The notes: generated by a model from the letters alone, not told the origin. A stretch of DNA of 64,000 nucleotides from an uncultured Muribaculaceae bacterium (GCA_910587355.1 CAJUKF010000010.1:1-64000), one strand, 5' to 3'. Shown: positions 9,317-19,136, numbered from the stretch's first letter. Numbers and translations: made by a program.

Positions 9317-10705
9317 ATGAAACTTAACAACATAGCCCTTATGGGCATCGCAGTCGCAGCAGCAGTAATGCTCTCCGGATGCGGAATATACAAAAAGTAC
9401 GAGACACCCGTCGACACTCCCGTTACCAAGGCCTACGCCGAAGCTTTGCAGCAGCCGGTCGACTCGACCGCTTTCGGCAATCTGGGATGGCGTACGGTGT
9501 TCACCGACCCCAAGCTCGCAACTCTCATCGAGCAGGCTCTTGAAAACAACACCGACCTGCGCAACGCTCAGCTCAACGTAGAGGTAGCTCAGGCCAACGT
9601 GCTCGGTGCAAAACTCGCTTATCTGCCCTCGGTGGCTCTCGCACCCAACGGTGCAGGCTCTTCCGCCGCAGGCAGCGACCTCAGCTGGTCATATCAGCTG
9701 CCGGCACAGCTCAGCTGGGAAATCGACATATTCGGCAAGCTGCTCAACAGCAAGCGCGGCGCTCAGGCCGCACTTCTGCGCAGCGAGGCTTACGCCCAGG
9801 CCGCACGCAGCCAGATTATCGCCGGCGTGGCCAATACATATTACGCTATTGCCGCCGTACGCAACCAGCTCAACCTATCGCGCACTACTGCCGGACTCTG
9901 GAAAGAGACCGTGCAGACCATGCGCGACCTCAAGGAAGCCGGACGCGGCGTGACCGAAGCCGCTGTCGTGCAATCGAACGCAAATTATTACAGCATTCTT
10001 GCCTCAATCACCGACCTGGAGATGTCGCTCGACCAGCTCAACAACACCATGTCGCTGCTGCTCAACACCTATCCTCAGGAATGGGATGTGACCGACAAAG
10101 TCGACATTCAGGTGCCGCAGATACTCCGTGCCGGCGTGCCCATGTCGGAGCTTGCCGTCCGTCCCGATGTCAGGGCAGCCGAGCAGGGTCTTGCAGCCGC
10201 ATACTATGCCACATCGAGCGCCCGTGCCGCTTTCTACCCCACTATCAACATCGGTGTGGGCGGCGGCTTCACCAATGTTCTGGGTTCGTTCATCCAGAAT
10301 CCCGGCAAATGGTTCTACAACCTCACCGGCTCGCTGACCGCCCCCCTCTTCTCCCGCGGTCAGAACATCGCCCGTCTCAAAGGAGCCAAGGCTCAGCAGC
10401 AGCAGGCTCTCAACACCTTTGAGTACACTCTGCTCTCGGCGGCCGCCGAGGTGAAAGATGCTATTACCGTCTATGACAAGAGTTTCGAGAAATCGTCGCT
10501 CCTCAACGAGCAGATTGCCAACCTCGAGAAATCGGTTGATTATACCAACGACCTCATGGTGTACTCGACAGGAACGACCAACTATCTCGAAGTGCTCACT
10601 GCACAGCAGAGTCTGCTTTCGGCACAGATTTCGCAGATTAATACCGAACTCGCACGCGCACGCTCGGTCATCAGTCTCTATCAGGCTCTCGGCGGCGGAC
10701 GTTAA
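9317..10705 (+). CDS. Outer-membrane efflux factor, TolC/OprM (NodT) family lipoprotein
   Basis: Outer-membrane channel of the tripartite efflux pump, about 462 residues. The lipobox LSGC ends at Cys22, followed by the typical GIYKKYETPVDTP leader. Two OEP repeats of long alpha-helices follow (LIEQALENNTDLRNAQLNVEVAQANV and the second copy from RPDVRAAEQGLAAAYYATSSARAAFYPTI). The frame is open from 9260 inside the pump gene, but the ATG at 9317 is chosen because the lipoprotein signal starts there. It is the last gene of the efflux operon and is followed by a perfect terminator hairpin. Confidence 0.94.
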   Translation: MKLNNIALMGIAVAAAVMLSGCGIYKKYETPVDTPVTKAYAEALQQPVDSTAFGNLGWRTVFTDPKLATLIEQALENNTDLRNAQLNVEVAQANVLGAKLAYLPSVALAPNGAGSSAAGSDLSWSYQLPAQLSWEIDIFGKLLNSKRGAQAALLRSEAYAQAARSQIIAGVANTYYAIAAVRNQLNLSRTTAGLWKETVQTMRDLKEAGRGVTEAAVVQSNANYYSILASITDLEMSLDQLNNTMSLLLNTYPQEWDVTDKVDIQVPQILRAGVPMSELAVRPDVRAAEQGLAAAYYATSSARAAFYPTINIGVGGGFTNVLGSFIQNPGKWFYNLTGSLTAPLFSRGQNIARLKGAKAQQQQALNTFEYTLLSAAAEVKDAITVYDKSFEKSSLLNEQIANLEKSVDYTNDLMVYSTGTTNYLEVLTAQQSLLSAQISQINTELARARSVISLYQALGGGR

Positions 10706-10724
10706 GACCTTATTTTCTCAGTTT

Positions 10725-10754
10725 AAAAAGCCGGGGCTGTGCTCCGGCTTTTTT
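10725..10754 (+). terminator. Terminator of the RND efflux operon
   Basis: An 8-bp stem GCCGGGGC / GCTCCGGC (10730-10748) with one G-T pair and a 3-nt loop. It has five A before it and six T after it, 20 bp past the stop codon. Confidence 0.9.
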
Positions 10755-10771
10755 GTATGCCGTTTTTTTGT

Positions 10772-10779
10772 TAACTTTG
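10772..10779 (+). promoter_or_regulatory. -7 element upstream of rbfA
   Basis: TAACTTTG matches the consensus exactly, just after the efflux terminator and 61 nt before rbfA. A TTTG at 10752-10755 is 16 nt upstream, a little closer than ideal. Confidence 0.55.
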
Positions 10780-10840
10780 CGACGGATGATGTGTTTAATA
10801 ATAAGGACACACGTCGCGTCCGTTTTTAAATCATTTTAAT

Positions 10841-11176
10841 ATGGAAACTACCCGTCAGGCAAAAATATCGCGTCTCCTTCAGAAAGAACTGAGTGAGATT
10901 TTCCGTCAGCAGACAGCCAAAACCCATGGTGTGATTGTATCGGTGAGCGCAGTCCGTGTCACTCCCGACCTTTCGATTGCCAGGGCATACCTGTCCGTTT
11001 TCCCTTCGGAGAAATCAGCCGAAATGATAGAGAACATCAACAGCTCTGCCAGGACAATCCGCTACGAACTCGCGCAGAAAGTGCGCTTCCAGCTCCGTAA
11101 AGTGCCCGAGTTGCAGTTCTATCTCGACGACTCGCTCGACTACGTAGCAAATATCGACTCGCTCCTCAATCAGTGA
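10841..11176 (+). CDS. rbfA: Ribosome-binding factor A
   Basis: Small KH-domain protein (111 residues) that binds the 30S subunit and is needed for maturation of the 5' end of 16S rRNA. The family pattern is clear: N-terminal ETTRQAKISRLLQKELSEIF, then VSAVRVTPDLSIARAYLSVF and the C-terminal KVPELQFYLDDSLDYV. The length is usual for the family. Its TGA stop overlaps the GTG start of the downstream permease (GTGA), so the two genes are translationally coupled. Confidence 0.95.
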   Translation: METTRQAKISRLLQKELSEIFRQQTAKTHGVIVSVSAVRVTPDLSIARAYLSVFPSEKSAEMIENINSSARTIRYELAQKVRFQLRKVPELQFYLDDSLDYVANIDSLLNQ

Positions 11177-12429
11177 TTTTCCGTATAGCACTCCGCTACC
11201 TTTTCGCGCGCAAGTCGCATAAGGTAGTGAATGTCATCTCTTTCATCTCCATTGCCGGTGTGGCCGTAGCAACTGCGGCCATAGTGATTGTATTGTCAGT
11301 GTTCAACGGCTTCACCGGTCTTGCCACAAGCCATCTGTCGCTGATTGACCCCGACATAAAGGCCGTGCGTCCGGCAGTGAAGACCTTCTCAGGCGCTGAT
11401 TCGCTCGCGATAATACTCGAGAGACTTCCTCAGGTAGCCACAGCTATGCCCGTGCTGCAGGAGAGAGCACTCTTAACCACTGCGCAGGCCCAGAAACCCG
11501 TGATTGTCAAAGGAGTCGACCCGGAGCGCTATCCCGAAATCGTCGATATCGACCGTCTGCTCATTGATGGTGTCTTCGAAGCACGAAACGGCCTCGAGGA
11601 CAGTATAACGGCCATTCAGGCTTCCGTCGGAGTGGCCGTCGGCACCGGCCTCAGACCGTCACCCTATCAGGCAGCCGAAATATACATGCCGCGTCGTACA
11701 GGCCGCATAAACCCGGCCAACCCTTCGACAGCCTACCGGCAGATGCCCGTGGCGCTCACAGGCGTTTTCCGCGTCGACCAGCCCGAATATGATGCCGATT
11801 ATGTGCTCGCACCACTTGAGGACGTGCGCCGACTGCTCGAATACGACACAGACGCGGCATCGTGGCTTGAAATCAAGGCCGCGCCCGAATACGATACCAA
11901 GGAAGTCGAAAAGGCTGTCCGCGATGCTCTGGCACACATCACTGAGACTGATACTTCCACCGTCGCACCTTTCGAAATCCTCGGCCGTGACCGTCAGCAG
12001 GCAGAGACTTTCCGCATGATTGCAGTAGAGAAATGGGTCACATTTCTCATGCTTGTATTCATTCTAATCATAGCCTCTTTCAACATAGTCTCCACCTTAA
12101 GCCTAATGGTGATTGAGAAACGCTCCGACATGGCTACTCTGCGCGCCCTGGGCGCAACACGCAGCTCGGTGCGCTCGGTGTTCATTGCCGAAGGATGGCT
12201 CATTACCGCTACCGGAGGGGTCGCCGGCACGGTGCTCGGCAGCATTCTCGTGCTGCTTCAGCAGCATTTCGGCTTCATAAAAATCGGGGGCGACCCGCAG
12301 GCGATGTCGGTCGACGTATATCCCGTCGAACTACACACCGCCGATTTGCTGCTCGTCATAGCCACAGTAGCCGCCGTAGGACTGCTCATCGGTTATATCT
12401 CAAAGATTTTTACACGTAAAATAGCATAA
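11173..12429 (+). CDS. FtsX-like ABC transporter permease (LolC/LolE-type)
   Basis: Inner-membrane permease of about 418 residues with the lipoprotein-releasing-system architecture. The amphipathic N-terminus and TM1 are around 22-48 (VVNVISFISIAGVAVATAAIVIVLSVFNGF has the family's spacing). A periplasmic MacB-like domain follows, then three C-terminal TM segments of the FtsX domain from about residue 290. The LolC/E family extracts lipoproteins from the inner membrane with the LolD ATPase, which is not encoded nearby. The start is GTG, overlapping the rbfA stop by 4 nt. The rbfA-permease neighbourhood is common in Bacteroidales as far as I recall; the exact substrate is inferred. Confidence 0.87.
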   Translation: MIFRIALRYLFARKSHKVVNVISFISIAGVAVATAAIVIVLSVFNGFTGLATSHLSLIDPDIKAVRPAVKTFSGADSLAIILERLPQVATAMPVLQERALLTTAQAQKPVIVKGVDPERYPEIVDIDRLLIDGVFEARNGLEDSITAIQASVGVAVGTGLRPSPYQAAEIYMPRRTGRINPANPSTAYRQMPVALTGVFRVDQPEYDADYVLAPLEDVRRLLEYDTDAASWLEIKAAPEYDTKEVEKAVRDALAHITETDTSTVAPFEILGRDRQQAETFRMIAVEKWVTFLMLVFILIIASFNIVSTLSLMVIEKRSDMATLRALGATRSSVRSVFIAEGWLITATGGVAGTVLGSILVLLQQHFGFIKIGGDPQAMSVDVYPVELHTADLLLVIATVAAVGLLIGYISKIFTRKIA

Positions 12430-12436
12430 CACACCT

Positions 12437-13216
12437 ATGCAGAGAGTATTATTCCACTCCACCATATTCGGTCCCATTCACTCGCGCCGTCTCGGCACAT
12501 CACTCGGCATCAACCTTCTGCCCGACGACGGCAAAATATGTTCCTTCGACTGTCTGTACTGCGAAGCCGGCTACAACGCCCAGGGACACGGCACTACAGG
12601 AGTGCCCTCGCGCGAAGACGTGGCACGCTTGCTAGGCGAGAAACTCGCGGCCATGAAAGCCTCCGGCGAGCATCTTGACGTGATTACATTCTCGGGGAAC
12701 GGCGAACCGACGCTTCATCCAGACTTCGAAGGAGTCATTGATGACACAATAGCTCTGCGCAACCGTTATTTCCCCGAAGTGAAAATCAGCGTTCTTACCA
12801 ATTCCACACGCCTCGGCAGCGAAAGTGTGCACCGTGCTCTCTCAAAAGTCGACAACAACATACTCAAGCTCGACAGCGCCATAGCCGACACCGTGCAGGC
12901 TCTCGACCGGCCGGCGCCGGGTTACGACCTCTCGGCCGTAATTGACCGGATTGCATCATTCGGCAGGCAGGGAATAGTGCAGACCATGATATGTCGGGGC
13001 GAACACGACGGCAAGCCTCTGGACAACAGTACCGAAGCCGAAATCAAGGCCCTCATAGAAGCTTACCTCCGCATAATGCCCGGAGAAATCATGCTCTACA
13101 CCATTGACCGTCCGACGCCAGAAGTGAATCTGCGTCGGGTGACTCGTGAGGAACTCGAGGCCATAGCGGCGCGCATCACAGCCGCAACGGGCATTCCCGT
13201 GCAGGTGAGCGCCTGA
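12437..13216 (+). CDS. Radical SAM protein (COG0731-like)
   Basis: A 259-residue radical SAM enzyme. The CxxxCxxC cluster motif is CSFDCLYC (Cys35, Cys39, Cys42), preceded by the subfamily's FGPIHSRRLGTSLGINLLP. The glycine-rich GNGEPTLHPDF, LTNST and KLDSA motifs follow in order. The nearest known group is COG0731, related to archaeal wyosine synthase but widespread in bacteria with unknown substrate. I therefore do not assign a reaction. It starts 7 bp after the permease and is probably cotranscribed with it. Confidence 0.85.
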   Translation: MQRVLFHSTIFGPIHSRRLGTSLGINLLPDDGKICSFDCLYCEAGYNAQGHGTTGVPSREDVARLLGEKLAAMKASGEHLDVITFSGNGEPTLHPDFEGVIDDTIALRNRYFPEVKISVLTNSTRLGSESVHRALSKVDNNILKLDSAIADTVQALDRPAPGYDLSAVIDRIASFGRQGIVQTMICRGEHDGKPLDNSTEAEIKALIEAYLRIMPGEIMLYTIDRPTPEVNLRRVTREELEAIAARITAATGIPVQVSA

Positions 13217-13266
13217 TATATAGCATCCGTGCAATTTTCACAGAGTTTTTTCGTTATAAGAAAGTA

Positions 13267-15687
13267 ATGAAGAAACTCCGCATTATCATAATACTTTACT
13301 TCGTGCTGCTCGGCGCTCTTGCAGCCTCGGCCAAAGGTTCCGTAAAAATCACGGGAACAGTGACCGACGAGAACAACGAGCCCATGGAGTTTGTCACCGT
13401 AAAAATAGGCAAGGCTATCGGCACCACCACCGGAGCCGACGGACGCTATGCCCTCACCTCGCCCGAGACCGACACGCTGCGCATCACTTTCACTTGCATA
13501 GGCTATGAGGAATCACGCCGGCGACTGATAAATCCTTCGGGCGAAGTGACCGTCAACGTGAAGATGCAGCCGGCATCATATGCTCTCGGAGGCATCGAGG
13601 TCACAGACTATCAGAAACAGATGGGCGGCATGCAGAAACTCGACCGCAACGACTTCAAGCTGGCTCCCGACGTATCGGGCGGCTCCGTCGAATCAATGCT
13701 CACAACCCTGGCCGGAGTAAACTCAAACAATGAGATGTCGAGCCAGTACAGCGTCCGCGGCGGTTCTTACGACGAAAACAGCGTGTATATCAACGGCATC
13801 GAGGTTTACCGTCCCCAGCTTGTGTCTTCGGGCCAGCAGGAAGGACTCAGCATCGTCAATCCCGATATGGTAGGCGCAATTGGCTTCTCAACCGGCGGCT
13901 TCTCTGCGCAATACGGCGACAGGATGAGTTCGGCTCTCGATATCACATACCGCGAGCCGGAGGCCTTCGAAGGCGCTGTCTCGGCATCGCTCATGGGCGG
14001 CTCAGTCACTATCGGCTCCAATCACAAGCGTTTCACACAGCTCCACGGCATCCGCTACAAACAGAACTCCTCGCTGCTCGGCTCACTTGATGAGAAAGGC
14101 GAGTACGACCCGCGTTTTTTCGACTATCAGACACATATGACCTTAGCTTTCAGTCCAAAATGGAAGCTGTCAGTACTTGGCAACGTGTCGGTGAACAATT
14201 ATAAATTCATTCCTCACAACCGCACTACAAAATTCGGCACATCGACCGATGCAAAGGAATTTACGGTGTTCTTCGACGGCATGGAGAAAGACCGGTTCGA
14301 GACATATTTCGGAGCCGGGACTCTTACCTTCAAGCCAAACAAGGCCAACGAATTCGCACTTTTGGCCTCGGGATATTTCACCAACGAACTCGTGTCTTAC
14401 GACATATCGGGTGAATACTGGCTCGACCAGGCCGGTACCGGCGGCACCGGCGACAGCGACGGCATAGGCGGCGAACTCGGTGTCGGACGCTATCACGAGC
14501 ACGCCCGCAACCGCTTCAAGGCATCCGTATTCTCGCTCGGTCTCCGCGGTGCCACCGGCATCAGCCGCCACAACATCAGCTACGGTATCAATTTCAATTC
14601 CGAAAAAATCTACGACCGCGAGCGCGAATGGGAACTCCGAGATTCGGCGGGGTTCTCCCTGCCTTTCGACCCCGATGCACTTAAAGTTGTATTCAACCGT
14701 TCATCGCACCACGACATCACCACCCAGCGCATGTCGTTCTATGCCATGGATACCTACCGCATTGATTCGAGTCGCGGATATTTCAATATCAACGGCGGCC
14801 TGAGGTTTTCATACTGGACATGGAACAAGGAATTCCTCGTCAGCCCGCGTCTCAGCATAGGCTTCGTGCCGGCTGGCAACCAGCGCCTGTCGCTCCGATT
14901 CGCCACCGGCCTCTACTATCAGGCTCCCTTCTATAAGGAATTCCGCATGCCCGTCGAAGACGAGCAGGGCAATATAATAATACAGCTCAACTCCGACATC
15001 AAGAGCCAGCGCTCGCTGCAGTTCATAGCAGGTGCCGACTATACATTCCGGGCAATGGGCCGTCCGTTCAAAATCTCGGGAGAGGCTTACTACAAAAAAC
15101 TCGGCAACCTCATACCCTATGAAATCGACAACCTCAAGCTGGTATATGCCGGACAGAATCTCACCAAAGGCTACACCTACGGGCTCGACATGAAGCTTTT
15201 CGGCCAGTTCGTACCGGGCAGCGATTCGTGGCTCAGCTTCTCACTGATGAAGACAATGGAAGAGCTTAACGGCAAAAAAGTGCCTCGTCCCACCGACCAG
15301 CGGTATTCTTTCGCGATGTTCTTCACCGACTATTTCCCGAAGTTTCCCAAGCTTAAATTCAGCCTGCGGGGTATTTTCTCCGACGGCCTGCCCATGACAC
15401 CCCCGCGGGGCAGCCGTGACAAGGGTTATTTCCGGCCCCCGGCCTACAAGCGCGTCGACATAGGACTTGCATATGCCCTCCTTTCACCTCCTAAGGAAGG
15501 CGAACATCGCACAGGCTTCTTCCGTTCGTTCAAGAATGTCTGGCTCGGTGTCGATGTATTCAATTTGCTCGACATAAGCAACGTAAGCAGCTACTACTGG
15601 GTGACCGACGTCAACAACATCCAGTACGCCGTGCCCAACTACCTCACGCGGCGGCAGTTCAACGTGCGTCTCTCGGTCGAGTTCTGA
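13267..15687 (+). CDS. TonB-dependent receptor with carboxypeptidase-regulatory-like N-domain
   Basis: Outer-membrane TonB-dependent transporter of 806 residues. A signal peptide covers about 1-22, followed by a CarboxypepD_reg-like beta-sandwich (SVKITGTVTDENNEPMEFVT..) to about 110. The plug domain (MLTTLAGVNSNNEMSSQYSVRGG, VYINGIEVYRPQ) precedes a 22-strand-type barrel ending RRQFNVRLSVEF with a terminal Phe. No SusD-like gene follows, so this is not a standard polysaccharide-utilisation SusC/D pair; the substrate is unknown. It lies 50 bp after the radical SAM gene with no obvious promoter of its own. Confidence 0.92.
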   Translation: MKKLRIIIILYFVLLGALAASAKGSVKITGTVTDENNEPMEFVTVKIGKAIGTTTGADGRYALTSPETDTLRITFTCIGYEESRRRLINPSGEVTVNVKMQPASYALGGIEVTDYQKQMGGMQKLDRNDFKLAPDVSGGSVESMLTTLAGVNSNNEMSSQYSVRGGSYDENSVYINGIEVYRPQLVSSGQQEGLSIVNPDMVGAIGFSTGGFSAQYGDRMSSALDITYREPEAFEGAVSASLMGGSVTIGSNHKRFTQLHGIRYKQNSSLLGSLDEKGEYDPRFFDYQTHMTLAFSPKWKLSVLGNVSVNNYKFIPHNRTTKFGTSTDAKEFTVFFDGMEKDRFETYFGAGTLTFKPNKANEFALLASGYFTNELVSYDISGEYWLDQAGTGGTGDSDGIGGELGVGRYHEHARNRFKASVFSLGLRGATGISRHNISYGINFNSEKIYDREREWELRDSAGFSLPFDPDALKVVFNRSSHHDITTQRMSFYAMDTYRIDSSRGYFNINGGLRFSYWTWNKEFLVSPRLSIGFVPAGNQRLSLRFATGLYYQAPFYKEFRMPVEDEQGNIIIQLNSDIKSQRSLQFIAGADYTFRAMGRPFKISGEAYYKKLGNLIPYEIDNLKLVYAGQNLTKGYTYGLDMKLFGQFVPGSDSWLSFSLMKTMEELNGKKVPRPTDQRYSFAMFFTDYFPKFPKLKFSLRGIFSDGLPMTPPRGSRDKGYFRPPAYKRVDIGLAYALLSPPKEGEHRTGFFRSFKNVWLGVDVFNLLDISNVSSYYWVTDVNNIQYAVPNYLTRRQFNVRLSVEF

Positions 15688-15749
15688 TGACTTCTGATGA
15701 TTTTTTTGATGATTTTTGACGGCAAATAATGCGATTTTTTAGCCCTTCC

Positions 15750-15780
15750 TTTGAAGTTTCGGCAAAAAAGCGTATCTTTG
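15750..15780 (+). promoter_or_regulatory. Canonical Bacteroidetes promoter for the PpiD-like gene
   Basis: TTTG (15750-15753), 19 nt, TATCTTTG (15773-15780). Both elements and the spacing match the sigma-ABfr consensus. It lies over the apparent upstream TTG start at 15751, which is therefore not the translation start. Confidence 0.85.
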
Positions 15781-15822
15781 TGCGCTTTTTATCACGAAAA
15801 TAATAAAACCACTTATCATACA

Positions 15823-17922
15823 ATGGCAACCTTAGAGAAAATCAGGAAAAAATCGGCGCTACTGTTCATCATTATCATAGTTGCGCTCCTCGCTTTTATC
15901 CTGGGTGACTTCCTCACATCCGGCCGCACTTACTTCGGCCATCCCACCACCGTGGCTAAAGCCGGCGGTGTAACAGTTGAATATCAGGACTACCAGCAGC
16001 GTCTGGCACAGGCAGGCGAGCAGCTCCGCAATCAGGGACGCGATTACAGCAACGATGTTCTCACACAGACAGTCATTCAGGGTCTCCTCACCGAGCAGCT
16101 CCTCAAGAAAGAGTACAATGACCTTGGCATCAAGGTTACAGACAAAGAGCTCTCCGAAGCTCTCACCGGCGAGCACCCCCACCCCGCAGCCCAGCAGATG
16201 ATTTACTATCTGTCGCAGCAGCTCGGCCTCCCCGAGATTTCCGGTTCTGTAATCTTCGATGCAATCCAGAATCCCGCCAAATACGGCCTTCCCGCAGAAG
16301 CCGGCCAGCAGCTCCGCTCCATTTGGTCCGACCAGGAGAAAAACGTCGAGGCTGCCATGCTCAACCAGAAATTCATGAGCCTCGTCAACGGTCTCTACAC
16401 ATACAACAAACTCGATGCAAAAAACTTCTATGATGACAACGCCGTATCGCGTCACATCTCTTACGTGAACAAAGACATCGCAGGCGTTCCCGACGAAGCC
16501 ATCGAATTCTCCGACGCCGACGTCAAGGCATACTGGGAATCGGAAAAAGAAAACTACCGCATTCCTGAGGAGACTCGTGAAATCCAGTACATCTATGTGC
16601 CTATCGAACCCTCGCGTGCCGACCGCATCGAAGGCCAGAATGCAGTTGAGAACGCCGTAGTCGCCCTTAACGAAAAACCCGGCACTGAAGGCGTAGCCGC
16701 CGACTCCCGCTTCGTAGTAAGCACAGAGCGTGTGCCGCTGTCAGCCATCCGCGACAACAACCTCAGCAAGTTCGTCAAGGAGAATCCCATCGGCACGGCA
16801 GCAGTTATCAACCGCGAAAGCGACACATACACTATCGCCAAAGTACTTGAGACATCCACCGGCATCGACTCAATCAACATCTCGATGCTCCAGGCCGCTC
16901 CCGAAGTGAACCTCGACAGCATCCTCGCGACAATCACTCCCTCGACCGCCCTCGCAAGCCTCTCAAACGGCTCTAATATCGCCGGTCAGGACAGCGTCTG
17001 GACTTCTCTCGAGGTAACCGGCATTGACGCTAAAGTACGCGATGCACTCGCAAACGCAACAATCGGGAAGGCATTCATCCTCACCGACAGCATTCAGGGC
17101 AACGCCGTGAGCGCAATCTACCGCGTGAACAAGCGCAACAGCCCCAAAGACTTCTATGACCTCGCAGTGATTGAATTCACCGTTGACCCCTCACAGGAAA
17201 CCCTCTCTGACCTCTCCACCGCACTCCGCACATATGTAAGCAACAACTCGTCGGCTGACGAATTCGAGAAAAACGCCACCGATGCCGGTTACTCGCTTCT
17301 CTCCGACCAGGTCAGCAACTCGTCGGTCGGCATAGGCAACGCACACGAAAGCCGCCGTTTCGTAAAATGGGCCATGGATGCCAAGAAAGGTCAGGTATCT
17401 CCCCTCCTTCAGGACGACCGCCAGTCGTATCTGCTCGCAGTGGCTGTCAAAGACATCTATAACGATTACCTCCCCTACACCAGCCCTGCCATCAACACCC
17501 GTCTCACAACTCAGGCACGCAATGCAAAGAAAGCCGAGAAGCTTCTGGCTGATTATGCCGGCAAAGCCAATGACATAGAAGGCTACAGCAAACTCATGAA
17601 CGCCGAAGTAGCCGAGGGTAACGTAAACATCACCACTCCCACTCTTCTCAGCGTAGGCGTAGGCGAGAGTGCTCTTCAGGGTGCCATTGCAGCAGCTCCT
17701 CAGGGTAAGCTCGTAGGTCCTGTCAAAGGCAACCGCGGTGTCATGGTTTTTGAAGTAAAACAGATTGACACAGACAACCGCCCCTACAACGAGGCTGAAT
17801 ACGGCAACCGATTCAACTCTACATTCGGTCTCGCCCGTCGTCCCAACACCCTCGTTCTCCTTCTGGGCAGCGACAAAATCGACAACCGCTCACTCAACTT
17901 CGTTCAGGCAGTAGGCGAATAA
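15823..17922 (+). CDS. PpiD/SurA-like peptidylprolyl isomerase, membrane-anchored periplasmic chaperone
   Basis: Periplasmic folding factor of 699 residues. A short cytoplasmic N-terminus (MATLEKIRKKSAL) is followed by one TM segment (about 12-31, LLFIIIIVALLAFILGDFL) and a SurA_N-like helical region (QTVIQGLLTEQLLKKEYNDLGI). A rotamase-like central region follows, then a C-terminal domain (about 560-699) with RRFVKWAMDAKKGQVSPL upstream of it. This matches the Bacteroidetes PpiD architecture, in which PPIase activity may be weak; no catalytic residues were verified. The start at 15823 is supported by the TM segment and the promoter. It is a monocistronic unit with its own promoter and terminator. 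Confidence 0.9.
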   Translation: MATLEKIRKKSALLFIIIIVALLAFILGDFLTSGRTYFGHPTTVAKAGGVTVEYQDYQQRLAQAGEQLRNQGRDYSNDVLTQTVIQGLLTEQLLKKEYNDLGIKVTDKELSEALTGEHPHPAAQQMIYYLSQQLGLPEISGSVIFDAIQNPAKYGLPAEAGQQLRSIWSDQEKNVEAAMLNQKFMSLVNGLYTYNKLDAKNFYDDNAVSRHISYVNKDIAGVPDEAIEFSDADVKAYWESEKENYRIPEETREIQYIYVPIEPSRADRIEGQNAVENAVVALNEKPGTEGVAADSRFVVSTERVPLSAIRDNNLSKFVKENPIGTAAVINRESDTYTIAKVLETSTGIDSINISMLQAAPEVNLDSILATITPSTALASLSNGSNIAGQDSVWTSLEVTGIDAKVRDALANATIGKAFILTDSIQGNAVSAIYRVNKRNSPKDFYDLAVIEFTVDPSQETLSDLSTALRTYVSNNSSADEFEKNATDAGYSLLSDQVSNSSVGIGNAHESRRFVKWAMDAKKGQVSPLLQDDRQSYLLAVAVKDIYNDYLPYTSPAINTRLTTQARNAKKAEKLLADYAGKANDIEGYSKLMNAEVAEGNVNITTPTLLSVGVGESALQGAIAAAPQGKLVGPVKGNRGVMVFEVKQIDTDNRPYNEAEYGNRFNSTFGLARRPNTLVLLLGSDKIDNRSLNFVQAVGE

Positions 17923-17946
17923 TAGTTCGCACTGCCAATCTTATCA

Positions 17947-17982
17947 CAGGCCGCAATTCCACCCGGAGTTGCGGCCTGTTTT
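17947..17982 (+). terminator. Terminator of the PpiD-like gene
   Basis: A 14-bp stem CAGGCCGCAATTCC / GGAGTTGCGGCCTG with one G-T pair and an ACCC loop, followed by TTTT. Confidence 0.92.
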
Positions 17983-18082
17983 GACATTACAGGCTGACAC
18001 TAAAGTTCTCTTTTAACTTTCGGGCATCTAAGTTTGTTAGAGCCAATAAGGCGGCCATTTCTACAATTTTAAGAGAGCCGAT

Positions 18083-18113
18083 TTTGCCGCGTGGCAGTTT
18101 TTTGCTAATTTTG
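18083..18113 (+). promoter_or_regulatory. Canonical promoter of the DUF5106-mnmA-kdsA operon
   Basis: TTTG (18083-18086), exactly 19 nt, TAATTTTG (18106-18113), 33 nt before the ATG at 18147. It overlaps the upstream part of the open frame, which argues against a start at 18084. Confidence 0.85.
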
Positions 18114-18146
18114 CCCGATAAAGGCATTCTGAGCCGAGTAACAGTT

Positions 18147-19136
18147 ATGAAAAGAATTATATACAGTATCATATTTTTGATTGTACTCACCGCCGGCGCG
18201 GTGCGTACCTCCGCAGCGACCGGCGACCTCTTCCCATATCCTGTGCCACCGGATACCATGCAGTTGTTTCAGAACCGCTGTAACTATATCGTTAACCGCT
18301 TCTGGGACAGATGCAACTTCGACCGCGCCATGAAGGAACCGGAGAAATTCAATACCGTGTTCGGCGACTGGATTAGCATAATTCCCCACGCTTCGGCCGA
18401 CACCGCACACGTCGCCATTGACAAGCTGCTCAAACGCTTCGAAAAAAAAGGCGATGTGACCCTCCAGCTGGCAAACATGGCCGAAAACTGGCTCTTCAGC
18501 GACACGGCACAGTACCTCTCGCCCGAAGTATATCTGCCCTTCGCCAAAGCCGCAGCCACCAACAAAAAAATATCGAAAGCAGACCGTGCACGCTACGAAG
18601 GTCAGGTGCGCATACTCGAAAGTTCATCAGTAGGCGCTACCGTCCCCCCCATTGCGATAGTTAAGAGTGACGGTGCAAGCGGCACACTTGACGAAATCAC
18701 CGGCAACTCCATATTCCTTTTCTTCAACGACCCCGAATGCATGGAATGTTCCATGGCCCGTGTGCGTTTCAACGCCGACCCCTCCACTCAGGAGCTGGTG
18801 AAGAACGGCGAGCTTACCATTGTGAGCATCTATCCCGGCGAGACCACAGATGAAAGCTGGACAAAAGCCCGTGCCGACATACCCGAAGGCTGGCAGTGCA
18901 TTGCCATGCCGGAGGCTTACGATTACTTCGACATCCGTTCTCTGCCTACGTTCTATTTCCTGAACAAGGACCACAAAGTGCTTCTGTCAGGAGTCAACGA
19001 GAGTTATTTTCTCAACTCGTTCCGGGGTGCAGTTCAGCTCAAGAAGAATCAGGCCGAAATCAAGAAACAGCTGCGCGAGGCCGCAATTGAAGCCGCCAAA
19101 AAGCAGCAGACCCAAACCACAGAGGAGGCAAAATGA
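18147..19136 (+). CDS. DUF5106 / thioredoxin-like periplasmic protein
   Basis: Exported protein of 329 residues with an N-terminal signal peptide (MKRIIYSIIFLIVLTAGAV..). An N-terminal helical DUF5106-type region covers about 30-165. A thioredoxin-like domain follows with FFNDPECMECSMARV (CxxC at Cys198/Cys201), the cis-proline segment RSLPTFYFLNKD, and a Lys/Gln-rich C-terminal tail. It probably acts in periplasmic thiol chemistry, but CMEC is not a standard CGPC site and the partner is unknown. It is the first gene of a seven-gene operon; its stop overlaps the mnmA start (ATGA). Confidence 0.82.
   Translation: MKRIIYSIIFLIVLTAGAVRTSAATGDLFPYPVPPDTMQLFQNRCNYIVNRFWDRCNFDRAMKEPEKFNTVFGDWISIIPHASADTAHVAIDKLLKRFEKKGDVTLQLANMAENWLFSDTAQYLSPEVYLPFAKAAATNKKISKADRARYEGQVRILESSSVGATVPPIAIVKSDGASGTLDEITGNSIFLFFNDPECMECSMARVRFNADPSTQELVKNGELTIVSIYPGETTDESWTKARADIPEGWQCIAMPEAYDYFDIRSLPTFYFLNKDHKVLLSGVNESYFLNSFRGAVQLKKNQAEIKKQLREAAIEAAKKQQTQTTEEAK

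Noticed and set aside
13267..15687. A polysaccharide-utilisation (SusC/D) locus at the TonB-dependent receptor
   Set aside because: No SusD-like, glycosidase or regulator gene is next to it, and the receptor lacks an obvious Sus context.
18002..18020. AAAGTT / AACTTT inverted repeat upstream of the DUF5106 promoter
   Set aside because: Only a 6-bp AT-rich repeat, about 60 bp from the -33 element; too weak to call an operator.
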